This document shows, piece after piece, positions 12,387 to 20,570 of a stretch of DNA of 64,000 nt (the stretch's first letter is position 1; every line of letters begins with the position of its first letter). This stretch comes from Lithacetigena sp037446255 [NCBI: Coprothermobacterota bacterium] (GTDB lineage Bacteria; Coprothermobacterota; HKB111). Under the pieces are notes generated by a model. It did not search any database and was not told the DNA's origin. It worked only from the letters and a program-made list of their open reading frames with translations. The DNA is taken from assembly GCA_037446255.1 (NCBI GenBank), contig JBBIIY010000003.1:1-64000 (forward strand), given 5' to 3'. The translations under genes were made by a program, and so were the position numbers.

Positions 12387-14508
12387 GAAGTATCTTCCTG
12401 ATGAAGAGATTAACTTAATAGAAAAAGCCTTCAGCATAGCTTTTTCAGCTCATCAAGGTCAGAAGAGGGCTTCGGGTGAAGATTATTTTGACCACCCGTT
12501 TAGTGTTGCTGAAACTCTTGCTGATTTGAAAATGGGTGGAGCTACCATTTCGGCAGCGCTTCTTCACGATGTAGTTGAAGATACCAGTATATCACTGGAA
12601 TATTTACGAAAAGAAATGGGCGAGGAAATTGCTTCTATTGTTGAGGGTTTAACTAAAATAGAAGCCCTGGATTTAACTTTTCCCAAAAAAACAAGATACA
12701 TAGAAAATATACGAAAATTCCTTATCTCTCTTTCTAAAGATATAAGGGTAGTAGTAATTAAATTTGCTGATAGACTTCATAACCTTCAAACCATAAAACA
12801 CCTTGATTTATCCAAACAAAAGAGGATAGCTGAAGAAACCCTGGAGATTTATGCTCCCTTAGCTCATCGGTTGGGAGTGTATCAGTTAAAGTGGCAACTG
12901 GAGGACCTGGCGTTTAAGACCCTCAATCCCAGGGAATATGAAGATATTTCTTTAAAAGTTGCTAACAAGAGGGTTGAACGGGAAGCTCTATTAATAAAAG
13001 CCCAAAATAAGCTTATAAAAATACTGGAGAGTTCGGGTTTTAAGGGTGAAGTTCAAGCTAGAGCCAAACATTTTTACAGTATTTACAGAAAGATGATTCG
13101 GGAAAGTAAAGATATTGAAGGTATGTATGATTTATTTGGGTTAAGAGTTATTATAGATGGTAAACCTTCTGATTGCTACAATATTTTAGGGCTTATTCAC
13201 AGTGAATGGCATCCGATTCCACAAAGATTCAAAGACTTTATAGCCGAGAGAAAATCTAATGATTACCAGTCATTACATACTACGGTAATCGGTTCAATGG
13301 GTGATCCAATTGAAATTCAGATAAGGACTTATGAAATGCATAAAGTCGCTGAATATGGTATTGCTGCTCACTGGGTTTACAAGGAAGGTGGTAAGTCTGA
13401 CAAAGAGTTTTCCCAAAAGATAGGGTGGTTGAGAGAATTAATTGATTGGCAGAAGGAACTTGTCAGTACCCAGGATTTTTATGATGGTTTGAAATCAGAT
13501 ATCCTTCAGGAAGAAGTGATTGTTCTAACGCCTAAAGGAGACCTGCTCTCCCTGCCCAATGGCTCTACTCCTCTTGATTTTGCTTATAAAATTCACACTG
13601 ATGTCGGTCATCATTGTACTGGAGCCAGGGTTGATGGTAAAATGGTTTCCCTTGATTATCAATTAAAAACAGGGGATAGAGTAGAAATAATTACTTCCGA
13701 TAGAATTAAAGGACCTTCCAGGCACTGGCTTGATTTTGTAGTAACAGCTTCTGCGAAAACTAAAATCCAGCAATGGTTTAGAAAAAAATCCAGGGAAGAG
13801 TTGGTGAAAGAGGGAAGGTTGTTATTAGAAAAAGAACTTAAGAAAGCCAGTTATGATGTGGAAATGGGGTTATCTCTGGAACTCACCAATAAAATACTTA
13901 AACTAATAAAACTTAGGTCAATTGATGATTTATACCACCAGATTGCTTCAGGAGCAATACATACTGTAGAAATAATTGTTTTGTTAAAGAAAGAGGAAGA
14001 GAAGAAAAAGAAAGAAGAGGAATCTTCTAAGTCATTAGCCCAGGATGGTTTATTGATTAAAACTGACCATCTTGATTCCTCGGGAACTCTTTTATTGGAC
14101 GGAGTACTTTTACGGTTAGCCAGGTGTTGTATGCCCCTACCCGGTGAGCCTTCAGTTGGTTATGTTACCAAAGGCAAAGGCATATCGCTTCATAGGAAAA
14201 GTTGTATTAATATGAGGAGAATTCAAGACCCATCGCAAATTATGCCAGTAAAGTGGGAAATACAGGCATCTTCCAGTTATCCAGCAAGAATAATTGTGAC
14301 TGCCTATGATAGGCCCGGACTGGTAGCAGATATTACCCAGGTTATTGCTCAAAAAGGCTTAAATATCAGGCAGATGAAGCTTAATACTACCTCAACAAAG
14401 AAAGCAAGGTTTAATTTGGAAATATCCTCAATTAGCCAACAACAGGTTGATATTTTAATATCTGAGTTATATAGAATTGAAGGCGTGGTTGAGGTAAACA
14501 GAATATAA
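12346..14508 (+). CDS. relA: Bifunctional (p)ppGpp synthetase/hydrolase (RelA/SpoT)
   Basis: Makes and degrades the stringent alarmone. The 720-residue protein has an N-terminal HD hydrolase domain with intact His50 and HDVVED at 74-79, a synthetase domain with YQSLHTT, a TGS domain (VLTPKGDLLSLPNGSTPLDFAY region), a cysteine-containing RIS/zinc-finger segment (RCCMPLPGEP) and a C-terminal ACT domain. Intact hydrolase residues suggest a bifunctional Rel enzyme. AGGAAGG lies just before the ATG. The gene overlaps secF by 41 bases and touches dtd by one. Confidence 0.95.
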   Translation: MNPERLNQLNEKLKKYLPDEEINLIEKAFSIAFSAHQGQKRASGEDYFDHPFSVAETLADLKMGGATISAALLHDVVEDTSISLEYLRKEMGEEIASIVEGLTKIEALDLTFPKKTRYIENIRKFLISLSKDIRVVVIKFADRLHNLQTIKHLDLSKQKRIAEETLEIYAPLAHRLGVYQLKWQLEDLAFKTLNPREYEDISLKVANKRVEREALLIKAQNKLIKILESSGFKGEVQARAKHFYSIYRKMIRESKDIEGMYDLFGLRVIIDGKPSDCYNILGLIHSEWHPIPQRFKDFIAERKSNDYQSLHTTVIGSMGDPIEIQIRTYEMHKVAEYGIAAHWVYKEGGKSDKEFSQKIGWLRELIDWQKELVSTQDFYDGLKSDILQEEVIVLTPKGDLLSLPNGSTPLDFAYKIHTDVGHHCTGARVDGKMVSLDYQLKTGDRVEIITSDRIKGPSRHWLDFVVTASAKTKIQQWFRKKSREELVKEGRLLLEKELKKASYDVEMGLSLELTNKILKLIKLRSIDDLYHQIASGAIHTVEIIVLLKKEEEKKKKEEESSKSLAQDGLLIKTDHLDSSGTLLLDGVLLRLARCCMPLPGEPSVGYVTKGKGISLHRKSCINMRRIQDPSQIMPVKWEIQASSSYPARIIVTAYDRPGLVADITQVIAQKGLNIRQMKLNTTSTKKARFNLEISSISQQQVDILISELYRIEGVVEVNRI

Positions 14509-14963
14509 TGAGGGCTGTAGTTCAAAGAGTTAAGAACGCTTCGGTAATAGTTGAAAGTAAAATAGTTTCTTCAATTGCCAGGGGGATTTTGGTATTTGTC
14601 TCTATTGAAGAAGACGATGATGAAAAAGATTTATCATATATTGCTCAAAAAGTTTTAAATCTTCGCATTTTCGAAAATGATGCAGGGAAGTTTGATAAAT
14701 CAGTTCTGGAAATAGACGGAGAGGTTTTAGTAGTTTCTCAATTTACTTTGTCGGGTGATACCAGGAAAGGAAGGAGACCTGATTTTACCAGGGCATTAAA
14801 CCCGGATAAATCCATACCTTTATATGAGGATTTCATTAGAATAATTAAAAGTTATTATACTTCAGAAAAAATACAGGAAGGGGTATTTCAGGCTCACATG
14901 GATGTTCAGTTGGTAAATGATGGACCTGTAACTATTTTAATATCCAGTAAAAAAGAGTTTTAG
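14508..14963 (+). CDS. dtd: D-aminoacyl-tRNA deacylase
   Basis: Removes D-amino acids wrongly attached to tRNA. The 151-residue product has the family start MRAVVQRV, the SQFTL motif and the cross-subunit NDGPVTI motif that form the active site. It is the last gene of the plus-strand series. The relA-dtd pair is a frequent bacterial arrangement. Confidence 0.95.
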   Translation: MRAVVQRVKNASVIVESKIVSSIARGILVFVSIEEDDDEKDLSYIAQKVLNLRIFENDAGKFDKSVLEIDGEVLVVSQFTLSGDTRKGRRPDFTRALNPDKSIPLYEDFIRIIKSYYTSEKIQEGVFQAHMDVQLVNDGPVTILISSKKEF

Positions 14964-15198
14964 AATAAAAGGTGATTGGTCATTTAAACATTTATTTGTC
15001 GTGATTTTATGATAAAATGCTATCAAATCACCTTATATTAGTCAATGCTACGATTTGCCCGGTTCTCCGTTAAAAAATGTGAAATCTCCAACTATTTAGG
15101 ATAAGTTGGAGTGTATTTATATGAGATTAAGACCGTCAAATGCGTAAACCTTACCCTATTTCTTTCTTTGAAGTTACCTTTAGGATTACATTAAATAT
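14964..15198. other. Intergenic region between convergent genes
   Basis: No gene is visible. The stretch holds an eight-pair inverted repeat (CTCCAACT at 15086-15093 with AGTTGGAG at 15104-15111, ten-base loop), which could end transcription from dtd or the VOC gene although it lacks a strong T tail. It also holds a 20-base segment at 15131-15150 that resembles one near 34430 on the opposite strand (see repeats). Confidence 0.4.
15131..15155 (-). repeat. Dispersed short repeat, copy 1
   Basis: The plus strand reads GTCAAATGCGTAAACC followed by TTACCC. The reverse complement of 34427-34448 reads GTCAAATGCGTGAAACTGAC followed by CCC. The two agree over most of about 23 bases, with a one-base indel. 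This looks like a relic of a small mobile or palindromic repeat, but two copies are too few to define a family. Confidence 0.4.
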
Positions 15199-15567
15199 TT
15201 ATATGTGTTGATCAACAAGAATAGGATTGCCATCAGGGTCTTCTAATGTGAAACTTGCTGGGCCTGATTTTTTTTCTGCTTCAGTAAGTAGTTTTATACC
15301 TTTTGCTTTAAGTTGCTGTTGGAGAATTCTTATGTCAATAAATGACTTAAGTTTATTAGCATTTTCATCCCAGCCTGGATTAAAAGTCAGAATGTTCTTT
15401 TCAAACATTCCTTGAAATAGTCCAATTATGCAACTACCATTTTTCATAATAATCCAATTTTGCGATATATCGCCACCAAAGACTTTGAACCCAAGGTTTT
15501 CATAAAATGATTTTGAAGTCTGAATTTCTTTAACATTCAAGCTTACTGAAAAAACACCTAATTTCAT
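15199..15567 (-). CDS. VOC/glyoxalase-superfamily protein
   Basis: A 122-residue single-unit vicinal-oxygen-chelate fold with the typical start [20 protein letters not shown] and end [16 protein letters not shown] proteins include glyoxalases, dioxygenases and antibiotic-binding proteins. Nothing here fixes the reaction. The ATG follows a strong AAGGAG site. It is a single gene facing dtd in a region poor in operon structure, so it may be a later arrival. Confidence 0.82.
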   Translation of the reverse strand: MKLGVFSVSLNVKEIQTSKSFYENLGFKVFGGDISQNWIIMKNGSCIIGLFQGMFEKNILTFNPGWDENANKLKSFIDIRILQQQLKAKGIKLLTEAEKKSGPASFTLEDPDGNPILVDQHI

Positions 15568-15734
15568 ATTTTCTCCTTATGAATAACCACTACCAAAGAT
15601 AATTATTGTAAGTATGTAAGTTATATAATAACAGGTAATTTAATACAACTGTTATTTTTATGTAAATTATACAAATTATGGTGGATAAAACGTGGAATAT
15701 ATTTGTAAGAGCGCTTCTTAGAAATTGAGATATT

Positions 15735-15774
15735 GCAGGTCCTGACCCTATGATCTTATTTGCTTGACCCTACC
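15735..15774. repeat. Short repeat-like scrap with CTGACCC/TTGACCC motifs
   Basis: The segment contains two near-copies, CCTGACCCTA and CTTGACCCTA, 20 bases apart, next to GCAGGT. The motif recalls the edges of REP-like elements and of the segment at 34426-34462. It lies in about 210 bases (15568-15779) without a gene. Confidence 0.3.
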
Positions 15775-15779
15775 TTTTT

Positions 15780-16445
15780 TCAATATTGATAGATATGTAC
15801 ATTTTCAGGCAATTCAAAGACATAATCAGGTATAGGAGAAAAATCTATATTCTTATATTCTACAATGGTCAATACTCCATCTGGTGATCTCGACTCCATC
15901 TTGATAGGGATACCGCGAGCTTTCCAAACCCACATCTTTACACTACCCATACCAACAGCACCGTGTTCAATAACTGTGCATTCCTTTCCATCTATGACTT
16001 CGCTACCTATGATTTTAGAATTAATATCTATTGATTTAGTCATATCCAATAGTGATTTGTCTACAGCCTCGGAAATATCTCCCATTTCCACTTTCAAGGC
16101 TGTGTTTGTTTGGGGCGTGTAATTATATGAGATTTGTTTATCATAATCTATAAGATAAACAATAATTTCTCCTTCAGCTTCAAATTCAATCCTTTGCCGC
16201 ATCCCTTTTACCCATATTTTTTGTGTGATTGTTGGTTGATCAGGAATGGACGTAATTATATCGTATTTGATGGAAGTTATTTCTTTTGATTTGTTTATAA
16301 GATCTGCAAGCGATTCCGTAATTTCTTCTGGGAGCTCCGTAGGTGGTTTTATATCTTTTTTAGAGCACCCTGTTAATAGTAAATTGCTTGAAAAAAGAGC
16401 TAACAAAATTATAATTATTAGAGAAATCTTGCAAACTTTACTCAT
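15780..16445 (-). CDS. Outer-membrane-type lipoprotein, LolA-like fold possible
   Basis: A 221-residue predicted lipoprotein. The signal peptide has a basic start, a hydrophobic core and the lipobox LLTGC with Cys27 as the likely lipidated residue. The mature part has alternating beta-type repeats (KIWVKGMRQRIEFEAEGE and KMWVWKARGIPIKME), which recalls LolA/LppX-like or DUF4412 proteins that hold lipids. The function is not known. A strong AAGGAGAGG site precedes the ATG. No partner genes lie nearby. Confidence 0.72.
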   Translation of the reverse strand: MSKVCKISLIIIILLALFSSNLLLTGCSKKDIKPPTELPEEITESLADLINKSKEITSIKYDIITSIPDQPTITQKIWVKGMRQRIEFEAEGEIIVYLIDYDKQISYNYTPQTNTALKVEMGDISEAVDKSLLDMTKSIDINSKIIGSEVIDGKECTVIEHGAVGMGSVKMWVWKARGIPIKMESRSPDGVLTIVEYKNIDFSPIPDYVFELPENVHIYQY

Positions 16446-16900
16446 TACCGTGCCTCTCCTTTTTATATTTTTTTAAACAACATATTTATATGAAATTGTT
16501 CAATTTTATCATACTTATTAAGCAATTTAACTATAACACCGAAATAGGTTCTGGTTGAGGAAAGAAACATAAGGGTTGTAGCTACATTTTTTATTTAACA
16601 TAGGTAAATTTTAAGGTCATGGCTTGCAAGAACCTGGGTATGGAAAGATCAGCGAAATGGCTTGTAAGAAGAGAATATCAGATAGGATAATCAGGGAGTT
16701 ACCAAGGCCAGTCAATGATTTTATGAACTATTAAAGAAGGATAAAGATAGCGACCAACCCAGAAAGTCTATGGAAAAGGAATATGTGATCTGCAAAAATT
16801 GCGGAGCGGGTTACAACACTGAAATGATAATGACATCAATCTTGATAAAATCCCCTTTCATGGCAGATATGACTTCGTTAGAAAAGAACTAATTTATTGG
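16446..16900. other. Gene-poor stretch, probably decayed sequence
   Basis: About 450 bases without a credible gene. It holds short open frames only: 16619-16690 (23 residues) and 16770-16892 (40 residues, with one CKNC pair). Broken frames across 16600-16890 suggest a decayed gene. The near-repeat ATGGCTTG(C/T)AAGAA occurs twice, near 16619 and 16656. The left end (16446-16520) probably carries the lipoprotein promoter on the minus strand. Confidence 0.35.
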
Positions 16901-16975
16901 TGGTGGAGGCGATGGGAATTGAACCCACGACTTCTTGCATGCGAAGCAAGCGCTCTCCCGCTGAGCTACGCCCCC
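16901..16975 (-). tRNA. tRNA-Ala(CGC)
   Basis: A complete cloverleaf on the minus strand: acceptor GGGGGCG paired with CGCCTCC (one G-T pair), D arm TAGCTCAGCGGGAGAGC, and anticodon stem CTTGC/GCAAG around the loop TTCGCAT, giving anticodon CGC (alanine). The T arm has GTTCAAT and discriminator A, and CCA is encoded. Confidence 0.95.
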
Positions 16976-16984
16976 ATAGATTTA

Positions 16985-17030
16985 AGTATATCACTTAATT
17001 ACCCTGAGAACTATCATTATTAGTTATAAT
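16985..17030. promoter_or_regulatory. Divergent promoter elements, tRNA-Ala and radical SAM gene
   Basis: On the minus strand, TATACT at 16985-16990 preceded by TGA forms an extended -10 box about 10 bases before tRNA-Ala. On the plus strand, TATAAT at 17025-17030 lies 15 bases before the radical SAM start codon. No good -35 boxes are evident. The spacing would give the plus-strand gene a very short leader. Confidence 0.4.
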
Positions 17031-17044
17031 TAAAGTGATAAAAA

Positions 17045-17773
17045 ATGAGAAATAAAATTTCTGTAATTTACGGACCAGTTAGGTCACGAAGGCTTGGTTA
17101 TTCTCTGGGGATGGATATTATCCCTTTGAAAACCTGTTCATTTGACTGTATCTTTTGCGAGTTGGTTAGAAGAACAGATTTACTCACCTTAAATCGAGAA
17201 CCATATATCTCTAAAGATATTGTATTGGAAGAAATTAAAAGAGTTCTGGACAATATAAACACTTCTATTGACTCTATAACCTTTTCAGGTTCAGGAGAAC
17301 CAACTTTAAACTCGGAATTAGAAGAGATTATTAAAGGAATTAAAACCATAACTTCCATACCGATAACTGTTTTTACTAATTCCACGTTACTTTTTCAACC
17401 TGAGGTTAGAAGAGCACTTTCTTATGCGGATAGGGTAAAATTCACTTTATCTGCCCTTACTCCAGAATTATTTTATAGAATAAATCGCCCGGTAAATGGC
17501 TTGACCCTGGAGATGGTTTTATCAGGGGTAAACGATTTCTGCAATGAATATAAGGGAGAGTTGTGGATGGAAATAATGATTATAGAAGAGATTAATAATA
17601 GTCTGACTGAAATGAGTAAAATTAAAAAATTCATTGAGAAATTTCCTATAGCTCAAATACATTTAAACAGACCTGTTAGAGCTTCTACCGAGCCAGGTTT
17701 AAAAATAGTTAATGAAGACGAATTAAGGGATTTAGCCGAACTGTTTTACCCCTTTAAGGTATCAATAGTATGA
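17045..17773 (+). CDS. Radical SAM protein, COG0731-like
   Basis: A 242-residue radical SAM enzyme with the cluster motif Cys31-x3-Cys35-x2-Cys38 (CSFDCIFC) and the GSGEPTL motif that helps bind S-adenosylmethionine. The start, GPVRSRRLG, is typical of the COG0731 group (Fe-S oxidoreductases related to wybutosine enzymes), whose bacterial members mostly lack a known role. The stop overlaps the lipB start (ATGA), so the two are coupled. No strong ribosome site is visible. Confidence 0.82.
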   Translation: MRNKISVIYGPVRSRRLGYSLGMDIIPLKTCSFDCIFCELVRRTDLLTLNREPYISKDIVLEEIKRVLDNINTSIDSITFSGSGEPTLNSELEEIIKGIKTITSIPITVFTNSTLLFQPEVRRALSYADRVKFTLSALTPELFYRINRPVNGLTLEMVLSGVNDFCNEYKGELWMEIMIIEEINNSLTEMSKIKKFIEKFPIAQIHLNRPVRASTEPGLKIVNEDELRDLAELFYPFKVSIV

Positions 17774-18423
17774 ACATTGTATTTTATGACCTGGGTTTAA
17801 CAGATTATCTGAAAGTACTGGAACTTCAAAGAGATTTACAAAAAAGAGTAATTGAAGATAATAGCGATAAAGGTTATTTTCTACTAACCGAACATGAACC
17901 GGTTATAACCATGGGCCTAAGGGCTAAGGGGGAAGAGATAATTGAATGGGGAAAGATTCCTGTGCATAAGATAGAGAGGGGTGGGGCAGTAACTTTACAT
18001 GCGCCCGGTCAGATGGTCGGTTACTTTATATTACCCTTAAAGAATGTGCAGGGTGGCTTACCTTTTCTGGTAAAAACCATTGAAGGTATGATGATCAATA
18101 TATTAACTCAATATAATATCCAGGGGGTCAGGAAAGAAAAACATCCGGGAGTATGGGTGGGAGAAAATAAAATCGGAAGTATCGGTATTTCTCTTAAACA
18201 ATGGGTTACCATGCATGGTTTTTCTTTTAATGTTAATGTTGACCTTAACTTATTCCAGTACATAGTGCCCTGTGGGTTAACCCAGCGGAACCTGACTTCA
18301 ATGGCAAAGGAGAGGGGGAGGTTTCTGTCAGAGGAGGAAATTAAAGCGATTAAAGATTCTCTGAGTTATGGATTTGAAGAAGCCTTTAATACAAAACTTG
18401 TGAAAAACAATGCTGTGTGGTAA
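17770..18423 (+). CDS. lipB: Octanoyl-[acyl-carrier-protein]:protein N-octanoyltransferase
   Basis: Transfers octanoate from acyl carrier protein to lipoyl domains, the first step of lipoate synthesis. The motif RGGAVTLHAPGQ at 70-81, Lys134 (in ENKIGSIGI) and catalytic Cys168 (in VPCGL) are all present in 217 residues. The start overlaps the radical SAM gene by four bases. LipA is not in this window, and the upstream radical SAM protein lacks the LipA pattern of paired clusters. Confidence 0.93.
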   Translation: MNIVFYDLGLTDYLKVLELQRDLQKRVIEDNSDKGYFLLTEHEPVITMGLRAKGEEIIEWGKIPVHKIERGGAVTLHAPGQMVGYFILPLKNVQGGLPFLVKTIEGMMINILTQYNIQGVRKEKHPGVWVGENKIGSIGISLKQWVTMHGFSFNVNVDLNLFQYIVPCGLTQRNLTSMAKERGRFLSEEEIKAIKDSLSYGFEEAFNTKLVKNNAVW

Positions 18424-18459
18424 AATCCATTACCCATCAATCCTCTTTGGGAGGAATAT

Positions 18460-19002
18460 TTGAATAAACAAGCTTTGATTGTTATAGATATGATTAATGA
18501 TTTTGTTTATGGAAAGTTTGGTAACGACCATGCTCGTAACATTATTCCAATTATTAGAAAATTGATTTTAGAAGCCAGAAATAAGGGTATTGCAGTTATA
18601 TACCTTAGAGATGCCCATCTTTCCTCGGACCCAGAAACCAAAATTTGGGGACAGCACGCTATGATAGATGACTTTGGGTCAGAGATAATACAAGAATTGA
18701 CCCCTGACTTTGATGTGGTAATTTCAAAATCAACTTATAGTGGATATTTTAGAACATATCTGGAATCAATTTTAGAAGAATTACAGGTAAAGGAAGTTAT
18801 ACTGGTAGGGGTGAGCACTAATATTTGCGTACAGCACAATGCTGCAGACAGCTTCTTTAGAGGTTACAGGGTTACTGTAATTGAAGATGCCACCGCGGCT
18901 TTTGACCCAGCAGTACATTTACAGGCTTTACAGTATATGAGAGATAATTATGGTGCTAAAACTATAGATTCAGAAACTTTATTAAAAGAATGGGAGTCTT
19001 AA
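18460..19002 (+). CDS. Nicotinamidase-like cysteine hydrolase
   Basis: An isochorismatase-fold amidohydrolase of 180 residues. The Asp-Lys-Cys triad is Asp10 (VIDMINDF), Lys90 (ISKSTYSGY) and Cys123 (STNICVQ). Its TTG start follows GGAGGA with good spacing. The stop codon directly abuts the start of nicotinate phosphoribosyltransferase, so nicotinamide is the likely substrate: the pair would turn nicotinamide into nicotinate and then nicotinate mononucleotide. The substrate is inferred from this neighbour. Confidence 0.85.
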   Translation: MNKQALIVIDMINDFVYGKFGNDHARNIIPIIRKLILEARNKGIAVIYLRDAHLSSDPETKIWGQHAMIDDFGSEIIQELTPDFDVVISKSTYSGYFRTYLESILEELQVKEVILVGVSTNICVQHNAADSFFRGYRVTVIEDATAAFDPAVHLQALQYMRDNYGAKTIDSETLLKEWES

Positions 19003-20190
19003 ATGGTTGATGAATTTTTAATATCTACAAGTGATGAGATAAAAAAAGGGTTAGTAACTGACGCTTATTTTGTAAGAACCGAAGAGATTCTCAGGAAGGC
19101 CGGGGAGAATCCACAGGTAGTAATGGAATTATTCCTGAAATTTTTCCCCAACCCCGACTATCTATTCGGGGTTTTCTTGGGTGTTAGCCAGATAGCTCAT
19201 TTGTTGGAAGGATTACCGGTTTCTGTTAGTTCCATGGAAGAAGGCGAGATATTTTTTCCTACCGAACCTGTTCTGTCAATAGAAGGAAATTATACTGATT
19301 TTGCCAGATACGAAACCGCCATTATCGGGTTTATCTCTTTTCTTTCAGGAATAGCTTCAAAAGCAGCTCGGATGAGGATTGCTGCGGGCAAGAAAGAGGT
19401 TTTAAGTTTTGGAACCAGGAGACAACATCCAGCCTTAGCTCCTTCGGTGGAGTACGCATCCTATGTAGGTGGTCTTGATGGTGTCAGTAATGTTTTAGGA
19501 GCCGAATACCTGGGTATAAAACCATCCGGGACTATGCCTCATTCTTTAATTCTCGTCCTGGGGAATAATAAAAAAGCCTTTAAGTATTTTCATGATTATA
19601 TAGATAGTTCAGTTCCCCGGATCGCTTTAGTTGATACTTTTGCCTCTCCGGTGATTGAATCTCAGGAAGCCCTGGAAATGTTGGGTGACAATCTTTTAGG
19701 TATCCGCCTTGATTCCAAAGATTATGTTGAACACATTGCTGAAATAAAATGGATCTTCAAGCAAAAAGGTGCTAATGGTATAAAAATATATATGAGTGGT
19801 GGTCTTGATGAGTATGAAATTGAAAGGCTTCACCGCTTTGTTGATGGCTTTGGGATTGGTACCAGGCTATCCAGTGCTCCCGTTCTTGACTTTGCTCTTA
19901 AAATAGTTGAAGTAAACAAAAAACCTATGGCCAAAGTGGGGAACCTTCCTGGAGCTAAGATGGTTTATAGAAATAACTTGTTTCAGGATATGGTCAGGTT
20001 AAAAGAAACCAAACCTCCGGAAAATTACCTGCCACTTCTAAAACCTCTTTTAGATCAAGGTAAGATTGTTCGGGGAAATGAATCTATCCAGCAAACCAGA
20101 GAGAAGTTACTCCATAAATTAGAAAATTTACCAGAAGAGCTTAAACTTATCAAGAATGGAAAGCCTTATAGAGTTGAGTTTAAGCCCTGA
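19003..20190 (+). CDS. pncB: Nicotinate phosphoribosyltransferase
   Basis: Joins nicotinate to PRPP to give nicotinate mononucleotide in NAD salvage. The 395-residue protein has the family's FGTRR motif (SFGTRRQHPA), the GTMPHS motif, IRLDSKDY and the C-terminal phosphate-binding GIGTRLS. The ATG follows the previous stop with no gap. The gene meets the AhpD-like gene tail to tail, with four bases between them. Confidence 0.92.
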   Translation: MVDEFLISTSDEIKKGLVTDAYFVRTEEILRKAGENPQVVMELFLKFFPNPDYLFGVFLGVSQIAHLLEGLPVSVSSMEEGEIFFPTEPVLSIEGNYTDFARYETAIIGFISFLSGIASKAARMRIAAGKKEVLSFGTRRQHPALAPSVEYASYVGGLDGVSNVLGAEYLGIKPSGTMPHSLILVLGNNKKAFKYFHDYIDSSVPRIALVDTFASPVIESQEALEMLGDNLLGIRLDSKDYVEHIAEIKWIFKQKGANGIKIYMSGGLDEYEIERLHRFVDGFGIGTRLSSAPVLDFALKIVEVNKKPMAKVGNLPGAKMVYRNNLFQDMVRLKETKPPENYLPLLKPLLDQGKIVRGNESIQQTREKLLHKLENLPEELKLIKNGKPYRVEFKP

Positions 20191-20194
20191 TTGA

Positions 20195-20548
20195 TTAACT
20201 TTTATTATCTTTCAGTTCACTCCAGGCTTTAAAGGCTCTTCTTAGATGGGGTATGGTGATTGACCCGCCAACAATAAGGGCTATAGACAAAGCTTCTTCA
20301 AGTTCCTGGTCACTAACCTTCTCCTCAAAACAGCGGATTATATGATATTTGACACAATCATCGCACCTTAGGACTAATGAGGCTACTAACCCTAACAACT
20401 CCTTAACCTTAACGGGAAGTTCACCCTCGCGGTATACCTGAGAATCCAGGCTGAAAAACCTCTTTATTCCTTGCTTGCTATGTTTCATTACCAGTTTGTT
20501 CAGTTCCTCGCGCTCTTCCTGAAATACAGTAATGTCTTTCTTTTTCAT
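20195..20548 (-). CDS. Carboxymuconolactone decarboxylase/AhpD-like protein
   Basis: A small all-helical protein with the redox motif Cys62-x2-Cys65 and His69 (RCDDCVKYH), typical of AhpD-type peroxidase partners rather than of true carboxymuconolactone decarboxylases. I chose the ATG at 20548 (117 residues), which has a purine-rich GGGAAG upstream. A TTG at 20578 would add ten residues and overlap the symporter gene. It lies 22 bases after the symporter, so it is probably cotranscribed with it. Its substrate is unknown. Confidence 0.85.
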   Translation of the reverse strand: MKKKDITVFQEEREELNKLVMKHSKQGIKRFFSLDSQVYREGELPVKVKELLGLVASLVLRCDDCVKYHIIRCFEEKVSDQELEEALSIALIVGGSITIPHLRRAFKAWSELKDNKS

Positions 20549-20570
20549 AATATCTTCCCGCCTATATTTA

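Noticed and set aside
14970-15035. Nine-base inverted repeat AAGGTGATT/AATCACCTT as a transposon end pair
   Set aside because: The arms enclose only 48 bases with no gene, and no target duplication is seen.
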